Counted from the first letter of the stretch, positions 15,357 through 24,552 are shown. The stretch is DNA of 48,824 nt from Arcicella sp. (GCA_025354645.1 JANXML010000331.1:1-48824); one strand, 5' to 3'. Made by a program: numbers and translations. Notes: a model not told the origin generated them from the letters alone.

Positions 15357-16556
15357 ATGAAACGGAAAATTATTCTTATCGGAAGCATTTTTTTAAGTGT
15401 ATTTACTTCAAAAGCACAAGATGCTGACACGAGTTATAAAAAATTAACTTTGAGGAAGACTCAGGTAGAATTTATTTATAATCAATACAATCAGGACGGT
15501 AATAATTCTGCGGTTACGGGTGGCATCGGAACTGAACAATTATCGGTGAATGCTCCGCTTATTTTAACCATAATACCCATTAAAAAAAAAGGAGAATTAA
15601 CCTTGAAAACTGGAGCAGATTTTATTACTTCAGCTTCAACTGATAGAATTGACAATGTGGTTTCGTCGGCTTCAAGAGAAGACATTCGGGCTCATGTGGA
15701 TGCGAGTTACAAGCATGATTTTGAGAAAACAACGATTTCTGTCGGTACGGGGTTTTCTATCGAGTCAGATTATTTTTCAGTTCCGATAAATTTTGGTTTG
15801 AGTGTTCAGAGTAAAGATAAAATGAAAACCTATTCAGCGAGTCTCAAAATGTATTTCGACGATTTGCGATGGGGAAGATTAAATCCTGATTATTACAGAC
15901 CATTTGGATTGATTTATCCCGTTGAACTTCGTGATAAAGAATGGTTTAATATTTATAATCGGAATTCATATAATTTTCAATTTGGAATCACTCAGATTCT
16001 TAATAAACGAAATATCTTAGGCATATTTCCAGAGATTCACTATCAGAAAGGATTATTATCTACTCCTTTTCACCGAGTATATTTCGATGATTCGTCTTTG
16101 AAGGTTGAAAATTTGCCCAACCAACGGTTGAAACTCATTTTAGGATTGAAGTTGAATAGTTTTGTGGGAGGCAAGTTTATCCTAAAAAATAAAGTTGATT
16201 TTTACACGGACAGTTACGGTATTTCTGGATTTGGTTATGAATACGAAACCGTTTTTAAAGTCAGTAATTCAATTTCGTTAAAACCTTCTTTTAGAATTTA
16301 TTTTCAAAATGCTGCAAAGTATTTCGCTGGTCATAAAGAACATAATATTATTGAGCAATACTACACCTCAGATTATGATTTATCTAACTTGAAAACCTAC
16401 ACAACTGGTTTTTCATTCAAATATACACCGTCCGTAAAAATCAGTAAGCATTTATTTTTCAATAGTTTAGAACTATCCTATTCAAATTTTCAGCGGAGTA
16501 ATCAACTCGTTGCCCACATTTTGAGTTGCAGTTTTAAAACTGATTTTGTAAAATAA
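15357..16556 (+). CDS. DUF3570 outer-membrane beta-barrel protein
   Basis: A 399-residue exported protein (signal peptide ending near SKA-QDA) made of alternating amphipathic strands, with an aromatic C-terminal strand (HILSCSFKTDFVK). The length and its position 6 nt after the DUF4266 lipoprotein identify it as DUF3570, a probable outer-membrane porin-like barrel. The DUF4266-DUF3570 pair is thought to form an envelope module with extracytoplasmic flavin or redox proteins; the substrate is unknown. Confidence 0.88.
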   Translation: MKRKIILIGSIFLSVFTSKAQDADTSYKKLTLRKTQVEFIYNQYNQDGNNSAVTGGIGTEQLSVNAPLILTIIPIKKKGELTLKTGADFITSASTDRIDNVVSSASREDIRAHVDASYKHDFEKTTISVGTGFSIESDYFSVPINFGLSVQSKDKMKTYSASLKMYFDDLRWGRLNPDYYRPFGLIYPVELRDKEWFNIYNRNSYNFQFGITQILNKRNILGIFPEIHYQKGLLSTPFHRVYFDDSSLKVENLPNQRLKLILGLKLNSFVGGKFILKNKVDFYTDSYGISGFGYEYETVFKVSNSISLKPSFRIYFQNAAKYFAGHKEHNIIEQYYTSDYDLSNLKTYTTGFSFKYTPSVKISKHLFFNSLELSYSNFQRSNQLVAHILSCSFKTDFVK

Positions 16557-16771
16557 TACAATCCAAAATTCATGAAAATATCCCAGAGTTTACCACTTTA
16601 TGCTTAGTAACAAATTTTATAAATTTTGAAAAATGAAGAGGAATTGAATGCTAATATATTGAAAACTACAATGATAATCAAACATAAATACGCTGAAACA
16701 AGGAGAAAAAGCCAAGTCCAGAACTTTCAAAGAGTCTGCGAGCAATTTACTTTTCATCTTTAACGCAAAAA
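16557..16771. other. Intergenic stretch without recognised gene
   Basis: I see no ORF longer than a few codons, no clear terminator directly after the DUF3570 gene and no repeat. The stretch ends where stress promoter E begins (16772). Confidence 0.5.
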
Positions 16772-16839
16772 GTGGGAATTATATAACATTTAGCAAAAAT
16801 TATGTAAGTATGTATTCAGTGTATCCCACCATCTTTGTA
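16772..16839 (+). promoter_or_regulatory. Shared stress promoter, copy E
   Basis: GTGGGAATTATATAAC at 16772-16787, second half-site ATGTAAG at 16802-16808 (21-bp step) and ATCTTTGTA with TTTG at 16834 (32-bp step). It is not followed by an ordinary gene: a terminator comes about 160 nt later. Confidence 0.88.
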
Positions 16840-16950
16840 TCGTAGTTATTGATACAGTTAATCAAAAAAAACTACAAAAAATATGGACGAATTTAGGTCA
16901 AAGCAGGGCTTATTTGTTTAATCCCTTCTTATTAAAACATAAAAAAATTA

Positions 16951-16967
16951 AATAGTGGTTAGGTGTT
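16951..16967 (+). repeat. 17-nt 3'-UTR element, copy 1
   Basis: AATAGTGGTTAGGTGTT is identical to 37316-37332, and each copy lies 3-4 nt upstream of a terminator whose stem is otherwise unrelated. A looser copy is at 35179-35195. Confidence 0.65.
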
Positions 16968-16970
16968 ATG

Positions 16971-17006
16971 AAAACGTTCTCTTGTTTAGAGAACGTTTTT
17001 TCTTTT
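16971..17006 (+). terminator. Terminator of the candidate small RNA
   Basis: A perfect 12-bp stem, aaaacgttctct/agagaacgtttt, with a five-base loop and T-rich tail. Confidence 0.92.
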
Positions 17007-17023
17007 TAGTCAAAATCTAAAAT

Positions 17024-17089
17024 GTGGAAATCATATAATTATTTAGTTTTATTGTGTAATTCTCATTTCTATTCAGTGAGTTATTTTTG
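17024..17089 (+). promoter_or_regulatory. Shared stress promoter, copy F
   Basis: GTGGAAATCATATAAT at 17024-17039, second half-site GTGTAAT at 17054-17060 (21-bp step), TTTG at 17086 (32-bp step). It begins 18 nt after the small-RNA terminator and leads into the 41-residue gene and the glycan operon. Confidence 0.88.
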
Positions 17090-17127
17090 TTAAGTAGTTT
17101 TTACTAAATAATTAAATCCTCAACAAA

Positions 17128-17253
17128 ATGGCAACTACCACAAAAAGTGATAGAAAATCCATGATGGATATTAACTCTGAAACAACGAAAGGAACAACTT
17201 TTAAGTCCACTGGGTCCAATAAATCAGATAACGCAAAAGACTCAAAAAAATAG
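17128..17253 (+). CDS. Small hydrophilic protein of 41 residues
   Basis: The ATG at 17128 lies 42 nt after the TTTG of promoter F, the same distance as in other genes of the set, and the frame is open for 41 codons. The product is rich in Thr, Ser and Lys (KSDRKSMMDI at the start, NAKDSKK at the end), with no hydrophobic core, so it is probably disordered. It resembles in style the Lys/Ser-rich proteins at 32864 and 42201. No family recognised. Confidence 0.6.
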   Translation: MATTTKSDRKSMMDINSETTKGTTFKSTGSNKSDNAKDSKK

Positions 17254-17348
17254 AGTTCCATGTAATAGTTTTGCAAGTTTTTAAGTCTTTTTTTAGGAAA
17301 GGAAGACTTACTTTAAAATAAATATTAAACCTTTTAAATAATTGTATT

Positions 17349-18524
17349 ATGAATCTTATTTGCTTTTCGCATCTACGCTGGAATTTTGTTTATCAACGTC
17401 CACAACATATATTGAGTCACTTTGCAAGTCAATACGTAACGTATTACGTAGAAGAATTTATAATTAACGATCAGGAGGATGGCTATGAAATATACAAAAC
17501 CAAAGAGAATGTATTGGTCGTTACGCCTCATTTAAACAATGCTACATTCTCAGAAGATAGCAAAAATGCACGTATAACGAACATCTTGAAGGATTTTTTC
17601 AGTGAAGAAGGAATAAAAAATTATATATTTTGGTATTATACGCCAATGGCTTTGGCTTTCACGAAGAGCTTTAGACCAAAAGTTGTTGTGTATGATTGCA
17701 TGGATGAGTTGAGTGCTTTTAAATTTGCTCCGCAAGAATTAAAGAATCTTGAGCAAGAGCTATTGGATTCTGCTGATATTGTTTTCACGGGCGGTAATAG
17801 CTTGTATGAAGCCAAGAAGAATCAACATCATAATATCTTTTCATTCCCAAGCAGCATAGACAAAACGCACTTTTCAAAGGCTCGTCAAGTGCTTGACCAA
17901 CCCGAAGACCAGAAGCATATTCCTTATCCAAGACTTGGATTTTTTGGGGTTATTGATGAACGTTTTGATATTGAGCTTATTGAAAAAGCAGCAATCCTTA
18001 AACCAGATTGGCAATTCGTTTTGATTGGTCCAGTGGTGAAAATTGACCCCATGACTTTACCAAAGAATGATAATATTCATTATTTAGGAGGGAAATCTTA
18101 TCAAGAATTACCTACTTATTTAAGTGGTTGGGATATTTCATTGATTCCATTTGCCATTAATGAATCAACCAAATTTATTAGTCCCACAAAAACGCCTGAA
18201 TATTTAGCGGCTGGAAAACCAGTAGTTTCCTCGCCTATTCATGATGTTATATATCCCTACGGAGAAAACAATTTAGTACACATTGTGGATAATGCTTTTG
18301 ATTTAATTGAAAAGGCATCTCAAGAACTTGCCTTGAAAGATAAAAGTGAATGGCTGGAACGGGTGGATGATTACTTGAATGATATTTCATGGGATTTGAC
18401 GTGTTCAAAAATGCAAAAATTAGTTAAAATTGAGTTGGAAGACAAAGAAATTGCTAAAATTGTTAAACTTCCAAGAATGAATAATAATGATATTTTATCG
18501 AGAGTGGAAGTAGGGGTGAAATGA
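17349..18524 (+). CDS. Glycosyltransferase (GT-B, GT4-like)
   Basis: A 391-residue GT-B protein. The N-terminal FSHLRWNFVYQRPQHILSHFA is a hallmark of a GT4-like group found beside sugar mutases and clan-A glycosidases. The C-terminal half carries FFGVIDERFDIELIE, the donor-binding SLIPFAINESTKFISPTKTPEYLAAGKPVVSS (two acidic/EYLA motifs, about 265-300). It should transfer a sugar from an NDP-sugar at the cytosolic face. Its stop overlaps the start of the next gene (ATGA), so they are translationally coupled. Confidence 0.88.
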   Translation: MNLICFSHLRWNFVYQRPQHILSHFASQYVTYYVEEFIINDQEDGYEIYKTKENVLVVTPHLNNATFSEDSKNARITNILKDFFSEEGIKNYIFWYYTPMALAFTKSFRPKVVVYDCMDELSAFKFAPQELKNLEQELLDSADIVFTGGNSLYEAKKNQHHNIFSFPSSIDKTHFSKARQVLDQPEDQKHIPYPRLGFFGVIDERFDIELIEKAAILKPDWQFVLIGPVVKIDPMTLPKNDNIHYLGGKSYQELPTYLSGWDISLIPFAINESTKFISPTKTPEYLAAGKPVVSSPIHDVIYPYGENNLVHIVDNAFDLIEKASQELALKDKSEWLERVDDYLNDISWDLTCSKMQKLVKIELEDKEIAKIVKLPRMNNNDILSRVEVGVK

Positions 18525-19759
18525 TAAATCCAACTGAAACATATCTGCAAAATCGTTATCAATGGTCTGTTATTGAGAATAACCAATTAGCATTATTTCC
18601 TCCTCATAATCCTTTTAAATCGTTCTGGATGGCGGGATTTGAGTGTACAGACCAAATAAATGCTTTCGGAAATCGAGTTGATTTTTTGGAAATTACGGGG
18701 CATTTATCCATGCTTGCTGACGATTATAAAAACCTCGCTATTCTGGACATGAAAACCGTTAGAGAGGGCATAAGATGGAGTGTGGTCGAAAAATTACCCT
18801 ATCAGTACGATTTCTTTACGGTAGGTGAAATGATTAGGGTTGCTCAAGAAAATAATATCCAACAAGTTTGGGATATTTGCCACTTTGGCTTTCCTGACGA
18901 TCTCACTCCTCTTCATCCAATGTTTGCTCGTCGTTTTGCGGCTCTTTGTCGGGCATTCGTTGAATTTTATCGGAATCTGATTCCAGACGGCGAATTAATA
19001 GTTACTCCCATCAATGAAGTAAGTTTTTTGTCTTGGCTTGGCGGAGATGTTCGAGGAACATCTCCTTTTTGCGTTGGGCAAGGTTGGGAAGTGAAATACC
19101 GCCTTATGAAGGCATATATTGAAGGCATTGAAGCCATGAAAGAGGTTGATTCAACCATTAGAATTTTAACGACCGAACCGCTAATTTGTATAATTCCACA
19201 CGAAAATGCAGGTCAAGAAGAAATAGATTTAGCTCTTTCTGTACACAATGACCAATTTCAAGTAACTGACATTTTATGCGGGAAAATTTGCCCAGAATTG
19301 CGAGGCAAACCTGAATATTTGGATATTTTAGGATATAATTTTTACTTCAATAATGAATGGGTTTTAAGCACACACGACTTTCTTGACTGGAGAAAACAAT
19401 GTAACGATGAACGCTTTGTTCCTCTTCATCAATTGTTAAAAAGTGCCTATCAACGCTATCAACGCCCTTTTGTGATAACTGAAACGAGCCATCCGAAAGA
19501 AGACAGACCTCTTTGGGTTGAAATAATTGTTGAGGAATGTGCTTTGGCATTGGCGGCGGGACTTCCACTTTGGGGCGTTTGTTGGTATCCAATCTTAAAT
19601 CGCCCAGATTGGGATAATTTAAACGATTGGCATCATTCAGGACTGTTTGAGGATGTTTATGATTCCTTTGAAAGACAGCCAAGAATACCACATATTTCAA
19701 CGGTTCAGGCTTTAATAAATGGGCAGATTTTATTGAAAGAAATGGTTGATTTTGTGTAG
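18521..19759 (+). CDS. Clan GH-A (GH1-like) glycosidase domain protein
   Basis: The 412-residue protein has a TIM-barrel of the GH-A clan. Candidate catalytic residues are the acid/base Glu in TPINEVSF (about 166) and the nucleophile Glu in VITETSH (about 324); the GFECTDQINAFGNRVDF start resembles GH1-like proteins fused or coupled to glycosyltransferases. It has no signal peptide, so it works in the cytosol, perhaps trimming or building the glycan made by its partner. It overlaps the upstream glycosyltransferase by 4 nt. Confidence 0.8.
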   Translation: MINPTETYLQNRYQWSVIENNQLALFPPHNPFKSFWMAGFECTDQINAFGNRVDFLEITGHLSMLADDYKNLAILDMKTVREGIRWSVVEKLPYQYDFFTVGEMIRVAQENNIQQVWDICHFGFPDDLTPLHPMFARRFAALCRAFVEFYRNLIPDGELIVTPINEVSFLSWLGGDVRGTSPFCVGQGWEVKYRLMKAYIEGIEAMKEVDSTIRILTTEPLICIIPHENAGQEEIDLALSVHNDQFQVTDILCGKICPELRGKPEYLDILGYNFYFNNEWVLSTHDFLDWRKQCNDERFVPLHQLLKSAYQRYQRPFVITETSHPKEDRPLWVEIIVEECALALAAGLPLWGVCWYPILNRPDWDNLNDWHHSGLFEDVYDSFERQPRIPHISTVQALINGQILLKEMVDFV

Positions 19760-19822
19760 ATTTTTGTAGAATAAATCTGTTAATATTATCACAAGAAAAC
19801 CCATAAATTTTTCAAAAATAAG

Positions 19823-19887
19823 GTGTGAAAGTTATAAGTCTTTATCATAATTATGTAATATTTTCGAGTTTTAATTTAATAATTTTG
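19823..19887 (+). promoter_or_regulatory. Shared stress promoter, copy L
   Basis: GTGTGAAAGTTATAAG at 19823-19838, second half-site ATGTAAT at 19853-19859 (21-bp step), TTTG at 19884 (31-bp step). This is the weakest copy of the first half-site. It precedes the lipoprotein hydrolase by 94 nt. Confidence 0.75.
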
Positions 19888-19977
19888 TGAATTGAAAATA
19901 GTATTAAAAAACTAATTTCCTTTTTCAATTAACTGATAATCAATGTATTATTTTTTTTAATTTCTAAACCAATAACT

Positions 19978-21120
19978 ATGAAATCAAAATCATTTTATGT
20001 CAAGTTGCTTATAGTAAGTGGCTTAATGACAACCATTATTTCTTGTAACAACAAGCCAAAATCTTCTGATACTGCCGAAGTAAATCAATATGCCAAAGAT
20101 AGTATTATTGATAAAAACGAAGGTGTAAAATTAAGCCCAAAGGGAGGAGTTCCAGGTTGGGGAACAACCATAAAACCTGAGATGCAAGTCGTTATCGACA
20201 AACTTATCAGCCTTGGTGGAAAGCCTATTGAAACGCTTAGTGCCAAAGAAGCACGTATGCAACCAACCCCAACGGATGCGGCAATGGCAGTTATGAAAGA
20301 AAATAATATGCCAATGCCCACTGCACTCTGCGACACGGTTGGTAAGGATATTCCCGTTACAGGTGGCAAAACGCACATAAGAATATATACACCACAAGCA
20401 GGCACAGCACCACATCCCGTTATTGTATATTATCATGGAGGTGGATATGTGATTGCTGATATTAATGTATATGGAGGCAGTACGCAAGGATTATGTGAAC
20501 AAACAGGTGCCATTGTTGTTTCGGTAGAATATCCAAAAGGACCAGAACATAAATTTCCAGCGGCACATAATGTTGCTTTTGATGCGTATAAATGGGTACT
20601 CAAAAATGCGGCTTCTTTCAAGGGAGATGCCTCAAAAATTGCTATAGTGGGCGAAAGTGCTGGGGGTAATCTTGCCGCTAACGTAAGTATCATGGCGAGG
20701 GATAAAAAACTGCAAATGCCATTGTATCAGGTGTTGGTATATCCCGTTGCAAGCAATGACATGACGAATGAAAGTTACACAAAATATGCTGCCGCAAAAC
20801 CTTTAAACAAGGCAATGATGGGCTGGTTTGTGAAAAACTATTTGGTAAGTACAGACCAATCCGCTGACCCTCGCATCAGTATAGTAAACGCCAATCTTGC
20901 AGGTTTGCCTAAAACACTAATCATTGGAGCGGAAATTGACCCTCTACAAACCGAAGGAAAATGGTTGAGTGATAAATTAAAAGCTGCCAATGTGGACACC
21001 GAATATAAACTATACGAAGGAGTCACCCACGAATTTTTTGGTATGGCAACCGTTGTTCCTCAAGCAAAAGATGCTCAAGCATTAGCTTCAAAAAACATCA
21101 AATCTGCTTTTGGAATGTAG
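19978..21120 (+). CDS. Alpha/beta hydrolase lipoprotein (HSL/esterase family)
   Basis: A 380-residue exported esterase. The lipobox IISC gives C23; the hormone-sensitive-lipase motif HGGG is at 153-156; the triad is S227 (GESAGG), D321 (GAEIDPL) and H351 (VTHEFFG). The family hydrolyses short acyl esters, here in the periplasm or at the outer membrane. It is transcribed alone from stress promoter L and ends at a good terminator. Residues 30-110 before the catalytic domain form a helical cap region. Confidence 0.9.
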   Translation: MKSKSFYVKLLIVSGLMTTIISCNNKPKSSDTAEVNQYAKDSIIDKNEGVKLSPKGGVPGWGTTIKPEMQVVIDKLISLGGKPIETLSAKEARMQPTPTDAAMAVMKENNMPMPTALCDTVGKDIPVTGGKTHIRIYTPQAGTAPHPVIVYYHGGGYVIADINVYGGSTQGLCEQTGAIVVSVEYPKGPEHKFPAAHNVAFDAYKWVLKNAASFKGDASKIAIVGESAGGNLAANVSIMARDKKLQMPLYQVLVYPVASNDMTNESYTKYAAAKPLNKAMMGWFVKNYLVSTDQSADPRISIVNANLAGLPKTLIIGAEIDPLQTEGKWLSDKLKAANVDTEYKLYEGVTHEFFGMATVVPQAKDAQALASKNIKSAFGM

Positions 21121-21196
21121 TTTTTCGAGCAGTTAATATTTATACAAGTACTTGATTATCAAAATATTACAATTTTAAATTTTAGGTACTTAGTTT

Positions 21197-21234
21197 ACAA
21201 AAGCCTTTGGTGAAAACCGAAGGCTTTTGTTTTG
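21197..21234 (+). terminator. Terminator after the esterase lipoprotein
   Basis: Perfect 11-bp arms acaaaagcctt/aaggcttttgt are followed by tttt. Confidence 0.88.
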
Positions 21235-21312
21235 AACGCTAATTATTTAAAACGAGTATTACACAGATTTTAAATAATCATGCCATGAGTAAATGACCTT
21301 TCGGTTCAAAAC

Positions 21313-22299
21313 CTAAACAATTAGCCTTATTGATTTAGCGTGCAGAATTGCCTCATCTGTGTGTTTGAAAAGACAAGTTTCAATGGTTTTATCTTCTAAT
21401 GTTGCTAAGATATTTGTGGCAAAACCTTCTTTTTCAGGACTTATATTTCTGATATAAATTGCCACAACTTTATTTGGATATTTGTTTGCCAAAGCCACAT
21501 AAATTTCTGGGTCTTTCTGTGAATTATCACCCAAAAGCACAAACTGTTGTTTTGGAAAAGCATCAAAAATTCGCTTTACTCTTATCAACTTTCCTTGATG
21601 TTTTGTGGAACCCGTTTTGAATAACTGATACCATTTTTTTATTTGATTAAGAAGGAAAGCACCCTTTGGCAATTCATTAAATTTAAAGAACTCATTGAGG
21701 TCATCGTATAGATTCCACTCACTGCTCGACACATAAAAAAAAGGATTTAGTGTCTCTGGATTTGTGTGTGAAAGTGCCAATAAATTATAGAACTTCACTA
21801 CATCTGAAAAAGTCTTTCTGCTGCGAGGATTTTTAGTGAATAATACCCTTAATTTCTTACCCGTTGTGGCAGAGTGAGAAACCAAAACCGTATCATCAAT
21901 ATCAGAAATAAAACCGTATTGGGTTGCGTGTGGCACAAATAATTTTCCTTCTCCCGTTTTTACGATAAGTCCTTCATTATCAACGATATGTACTATAATT
22001 GGATGCCATCCTGCGGGAACAGAATTGAATGATTGCCATTCAAATTTAAAGAATCCGTCACTTTCGGTGGTCGTAAAAATTTGTTGATTTTCCCAGATTA
22101 ATTGAACCCTAACATTCGGAATTGGATTAACAAAAAATAGCCTAATTAAATGGATAATATTCGTGAAAACATTGTCCGTAAATTTGCTCTGACTCACGGG
22201 TTTCCCTTCCAAAACGTGACCATAAATTACCAAATTATTTTTGTGTCCGTAGCCGTGATAAATTTTAACATGGGCTTGTTGGTATGATTCTTTTATCAT
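21313..22299 (-). CDS. App1-family phosphatidate phosphatase (DUF2183)
   Basis: A 328-residue protein with an N-terminal beta-sandwich (about 1-120) and a C-terminal HAD-like App1 domain. The catalytic DIDDT (D133, D135) is followed by VLVSHSATTGKK; later conserved pieces are SSSEWNLYDDL and LLGDNSQKDPEIY. App1 enzymes dephosphorylate phosphatidic acid to diacylglycerol. I take the ATG at 22299; a frame extension to 22347 would run into the divergent kinase promoter. It is divergent from a lipid kinase that performs the opposite reaction type. Confidence 0.9.
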   Translation of the reverse strand: MIKESYQQAHVKIYHGYGHKNNLVIYGHVLEGKPVSQSKFTDNVFTNIIHLIRLFFVNPIPNVRVQLIWENQQIFTTTESDGFFKFEWQSFNSVPAGWHPIIVHIVDNEGLIVKTGEGKLFVPHATQYGFISDIDDTVLVSHSATTGKKLRVLFTKNPRSRKTFSDVVKFYNLLALSHTNPETLNPFFYVSSSEWNLYDDLNEFFKFNELPKGAFLLNQIKKWYQLFKTGSTKHQGKLIRVKRIFDAFPKQQFVLLGDNSQKDPEIYVALANKYPNKVVAIYIRNISPEKEGFATNILATLEDKTIETCLFKHTDEAILHAKSIRLIV

Positions 22300-22360
22300 G
22301 AAATTTAACGGTAAATGTTGCTTAATTCTCTTTGAATTTAATACCAAAAAAAATCATTCC

Positions 22361-23236
22361 ATGACTCAACAAAAAAGCATCGAATTCCTCTTTATTATTA
22401 ATCCAGGTTCTGGAAGTAGCACGATTGATTGGGCGGCTGAAATTAAAAATTATTTTGCTGATTCTACGCATTCTTTTGAGTTATATCACCTTACCAAAAA
22501 TTGCAGTGTTGAAACCATCAGCGAAAAAATCAACTTGTTCTCACCAAGTACGGTTGTTGCCGTTGGTGGCGATGGAACCGTGAAATTAGTGGCAGAGTGT
22601 ATTTTGAACACAAAAACGAAATTAGGGATTCTTCCAGCAGGCTCTGCCAACGGTTTAGCGAAGGAATTCGGGATAAGTAATGTGCCCGTTGAAGCATTAG
22701 AAGTACTCTTAAATGGAAAATCTCAGAAGATTCATACGGTTCAAGTCAACGGAGAATTATGTATTCATTTGAGCGATGTTGGCTTGAATGCTTATGTGGT
22801 GAAAGAGTTTGAAAATCAGCCCGTGCGTGGAATGTGGGGCTATACGATGGCTTCTATGAAAGTTTTATGGCAAAATCCAATGATGGAAGTAACCATGAAA
22901 ATTGCTCAAAAAACCATTAAAGTAAAGGCAAAAATGATTGTGATTGCAAATGCCACAAAATATGGAAGTGGAGCAATCATAAACCCAATCGGAAAATTAG
23001 ATGATGAATTATTTGAAGTGATAGTAATGAAAAAAATATCGTTTAGTGAAATGTTCAAAATGGTTGTTTCACACAAGCCCTATGATTCGGAAAAGACCGA
23101 AATATTTCAAACCAATGAATTGTCAATTAAATCGTTCAGAAGAGTACATTTTCAAATTGATGGGGAATATTTAGGAAAAATTAAAGAAGTGAAAGCAACT
23201 ATTATACCTGATTGTTTGGATGTTGTTGTGCCATAA
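22361..23236 (+). CDS. Diacylglycerol kinase-family lipid kinase (YegS/BmrU type)
   Basis: The 291-residue kinase shows the DAGK catalytic signatures: INPGSGSS (13-20), VGGDGTVKLVAE (about 63-74) and LPAGSANGLAKEFGI (about 90-104). It transfers phosphate from ATP to a lipid such as diacylglycerol. I take the ATG at 22361, because the longer frame from 22298 overlaps the divergent App1 start and lacks family similarity. The App1 phosphatase and this kinase face each other over 61 bp, suggesting a paired control of phosphatidic acid. Confidence 0.9.
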   Translation: MTQQKSIEFLFIINPGSGSSTIDWAAEIKNYFADSTHSFELYHLTKNCSVETISEKINLFSPSTVVAVGGDGTVKLVAECILNTKTKLGILPAGSANGLAKEFGISNVPVEALEVLLNGKSQKIHTVQVNGELCIHLSDVGLNAYVVKEFENQPVRGMWGYTMASMKVLWQNPMMEVTMKIAQKTIKVKAKMIVIANATKYGSGAIINPIGKLDDELFEVIVMKKISFSEMFKMVVSHKPYDSEKTEIFQTNELSIKSFRRVHFQIDGEYLGKIKEVKATIIPDCLDVVVP

Positions 23237-23370
23237 TTTGTTGGTAATTAATCAATAAAGAACCTCCTGATTACGAAAAATTAGCCTTTATCAAAAAAAA
23301 CTATGATTTATACTCATCAATAAGGGATTCTATCCACTGCAAATTACCAACAAAAAAACTGCAATTTTAC

Positions 23371-23438
23371 GTGTGAATAATATAACTAATTCATAAAGTT
23401 ATGTAATACTTATACCCTCATAAAATAGCACCTTTGTA
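23371..23438 (+). promoter_or_regulatory. Shared stress promoter, copy C
   Basis: GTGTGAATAATATAAC at 23371-23386, second half-site ATGTAAT at 23401-23407 (21-bp step), CACCTTTGTA with TTTG at 23433 (32-bp step). It precedes the GH130 gene. Confidence 0.9.
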
Positions 23439-23508
23439 CTTCTTAAAAATTGATGATTTAGTATATTTTATTGAACAATTTTAAGAATTTAATTTTAGAT
23501 AACAAATC

Positions 23509-24552
23509 ATGATAGAGGTTAAAAAAGAAGGTATTTTGCTCAATAAAACGAACCTTGGTTTTGAAAACGAAGGAGTATTAAATCCCGCAGTAATTAGCGA
23601 TGGAGGCATGATTCACCTTTTTTACAGAGCCGTCAGTAAGGGGAATTATTCGAGCATTGGTTATTGCAAACTGAGCAATCCACTCACCATCGAAAAAAGG
23701 TTTGATATGCCTATCATGTTTTCGCAATACGACTATGAACTTCATGGAATTGAAGACCCAAGAATTGTTAAAATTGAAGATACTTTTTATATCACTTATG
23801 CTGCTTATGATGGTGTGAATGCACTGGGAGCCTACGCAATTTCAAAAGATTTAATCACTTGGAAAAAGAAAGGATTAATGGTTCCTCAATTTATCTACAA
23901 AGAATTTAATCGTTTAGCAGGTTCAAGAATGCCCCTAAATGAAAAATACTTGCGATATAATGAACACGAAAAAATTGTTGAGAAAAAAGGAATAAAAGTG
24001 TTGCTTTGGGATAAAAACGTAGTGTTTTTTCCGAGAAAAATTGATGGTAAATTTTATTTTCTGCACCGCATAAAACCTGATATTCAAATTGCTTGTGTTG
24101 AAAATTTAGAGGATTTAACCACCGAATATTGGCAAAATTATTTCATTCATTTTGGAGATAATATTGTGATGGCTCCTAAACACAAACATGAAGTGAGTTA
24201 TTTGGGAGGGGGATGTCCACCCATCGAAACTCAATTGGGTTGGTTGGTGATTTATCATGGTGTTTATGATACAACCAACGGTTACGTTTACACTGCTTGT
24301 GCTGCCCTACTTGACTTAAAAAATCCACAGAAAGAAATTGCTCGATTGCCCTATCCTTTGTTCAAACCCCAGGAAGATTGGGAAACGGAAGGTGAAGTCA
24401 ATAATGTATGTTTTCCCACAGGTTCTATCATCATTGAAGACACACTCTATATTTATTATGGTGCCGCCGACGAGCAAATTGCCGTTGCTTCGCTCAGTTT
24501 ATCATCCTTGTTAAAAGAATTAATGTTAAACGTAATTATTAGCCCAACCTAA
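23509..24552 (+). CDS. GH130-family glycoside phosphorylase/hydrolase
   Basis: A 347-residue five-bladed propeller of GH130. The diagnostic GIEDPRIVKIEDTFYITYAAYDG (from about residue 82) contains the proposed catalytic Asp, and FFPRKIDGKFYFLHRIKPDIQIA and GGCPPIETQLGWLVIYHG are conserved blade motifs. GH130 members phosphorolyse or hydrolyse beta-mannosides. It lacks a signal peptide, so a cytosolic phosphorylase is likely. It is first in an operon with the GT4 fusion protein 96 nt downstream. Confidence 0.88.
   Translation: MIEVKKEGILLNKTNLGFENEGVLNPAVISDGGMIHLFYRAVSKGNYSSIGYCKLSNPLTIEKRFDMPIMFSQYDYELHGIEDPRIVKIEDTFYITYAAYDGVNALGAYAISKDLITWKKKGLMVPQFIYKEFNRLAGSRMPLNEKYLRYNEHEKIVEKKGIKVLLWDKNVVFFPRKIDGKFYFLHRIKPDIQIACVENLEDLTTEYWQNYFIHFGDNIVMAPKHKHEVSYLGGGCPPIETQLGWLVIYHGVYDTTNGYVYTACAALLDLKNPQKEIARLPYPLFKPQEDWETEGEVNNVCFPTGSIIIEDTLYIYYGAADEQIAVASLSLSSLLKELMLNVIISPT

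Larger units (their letters stand above)
16844..17006 (+). ncRNA. Candidate small RNA (or micro-protein) driven by promoter E
   Basis: Promoter E and the terminator at 16971-16999 bracket about 160 nt. The only reading frame in the expected place is a 12-codon one (16883-16921, peptide MDEFRSKQGLFV), 49 nt after TTTG. The 3' part carries the 17-mer AATAGTGGTTAGGTGTT (16951-16967), also found before the terminator at 37337. The TSS is inferred from the -7 box. Confidence 0.55.

Noticed and set aside
22298-22360. Longer start for the lipid kinase
   Set aside because: The added residues match no kinase N-terminus and overlap the divergent App1 start; the ATG at 22361 fits the family.
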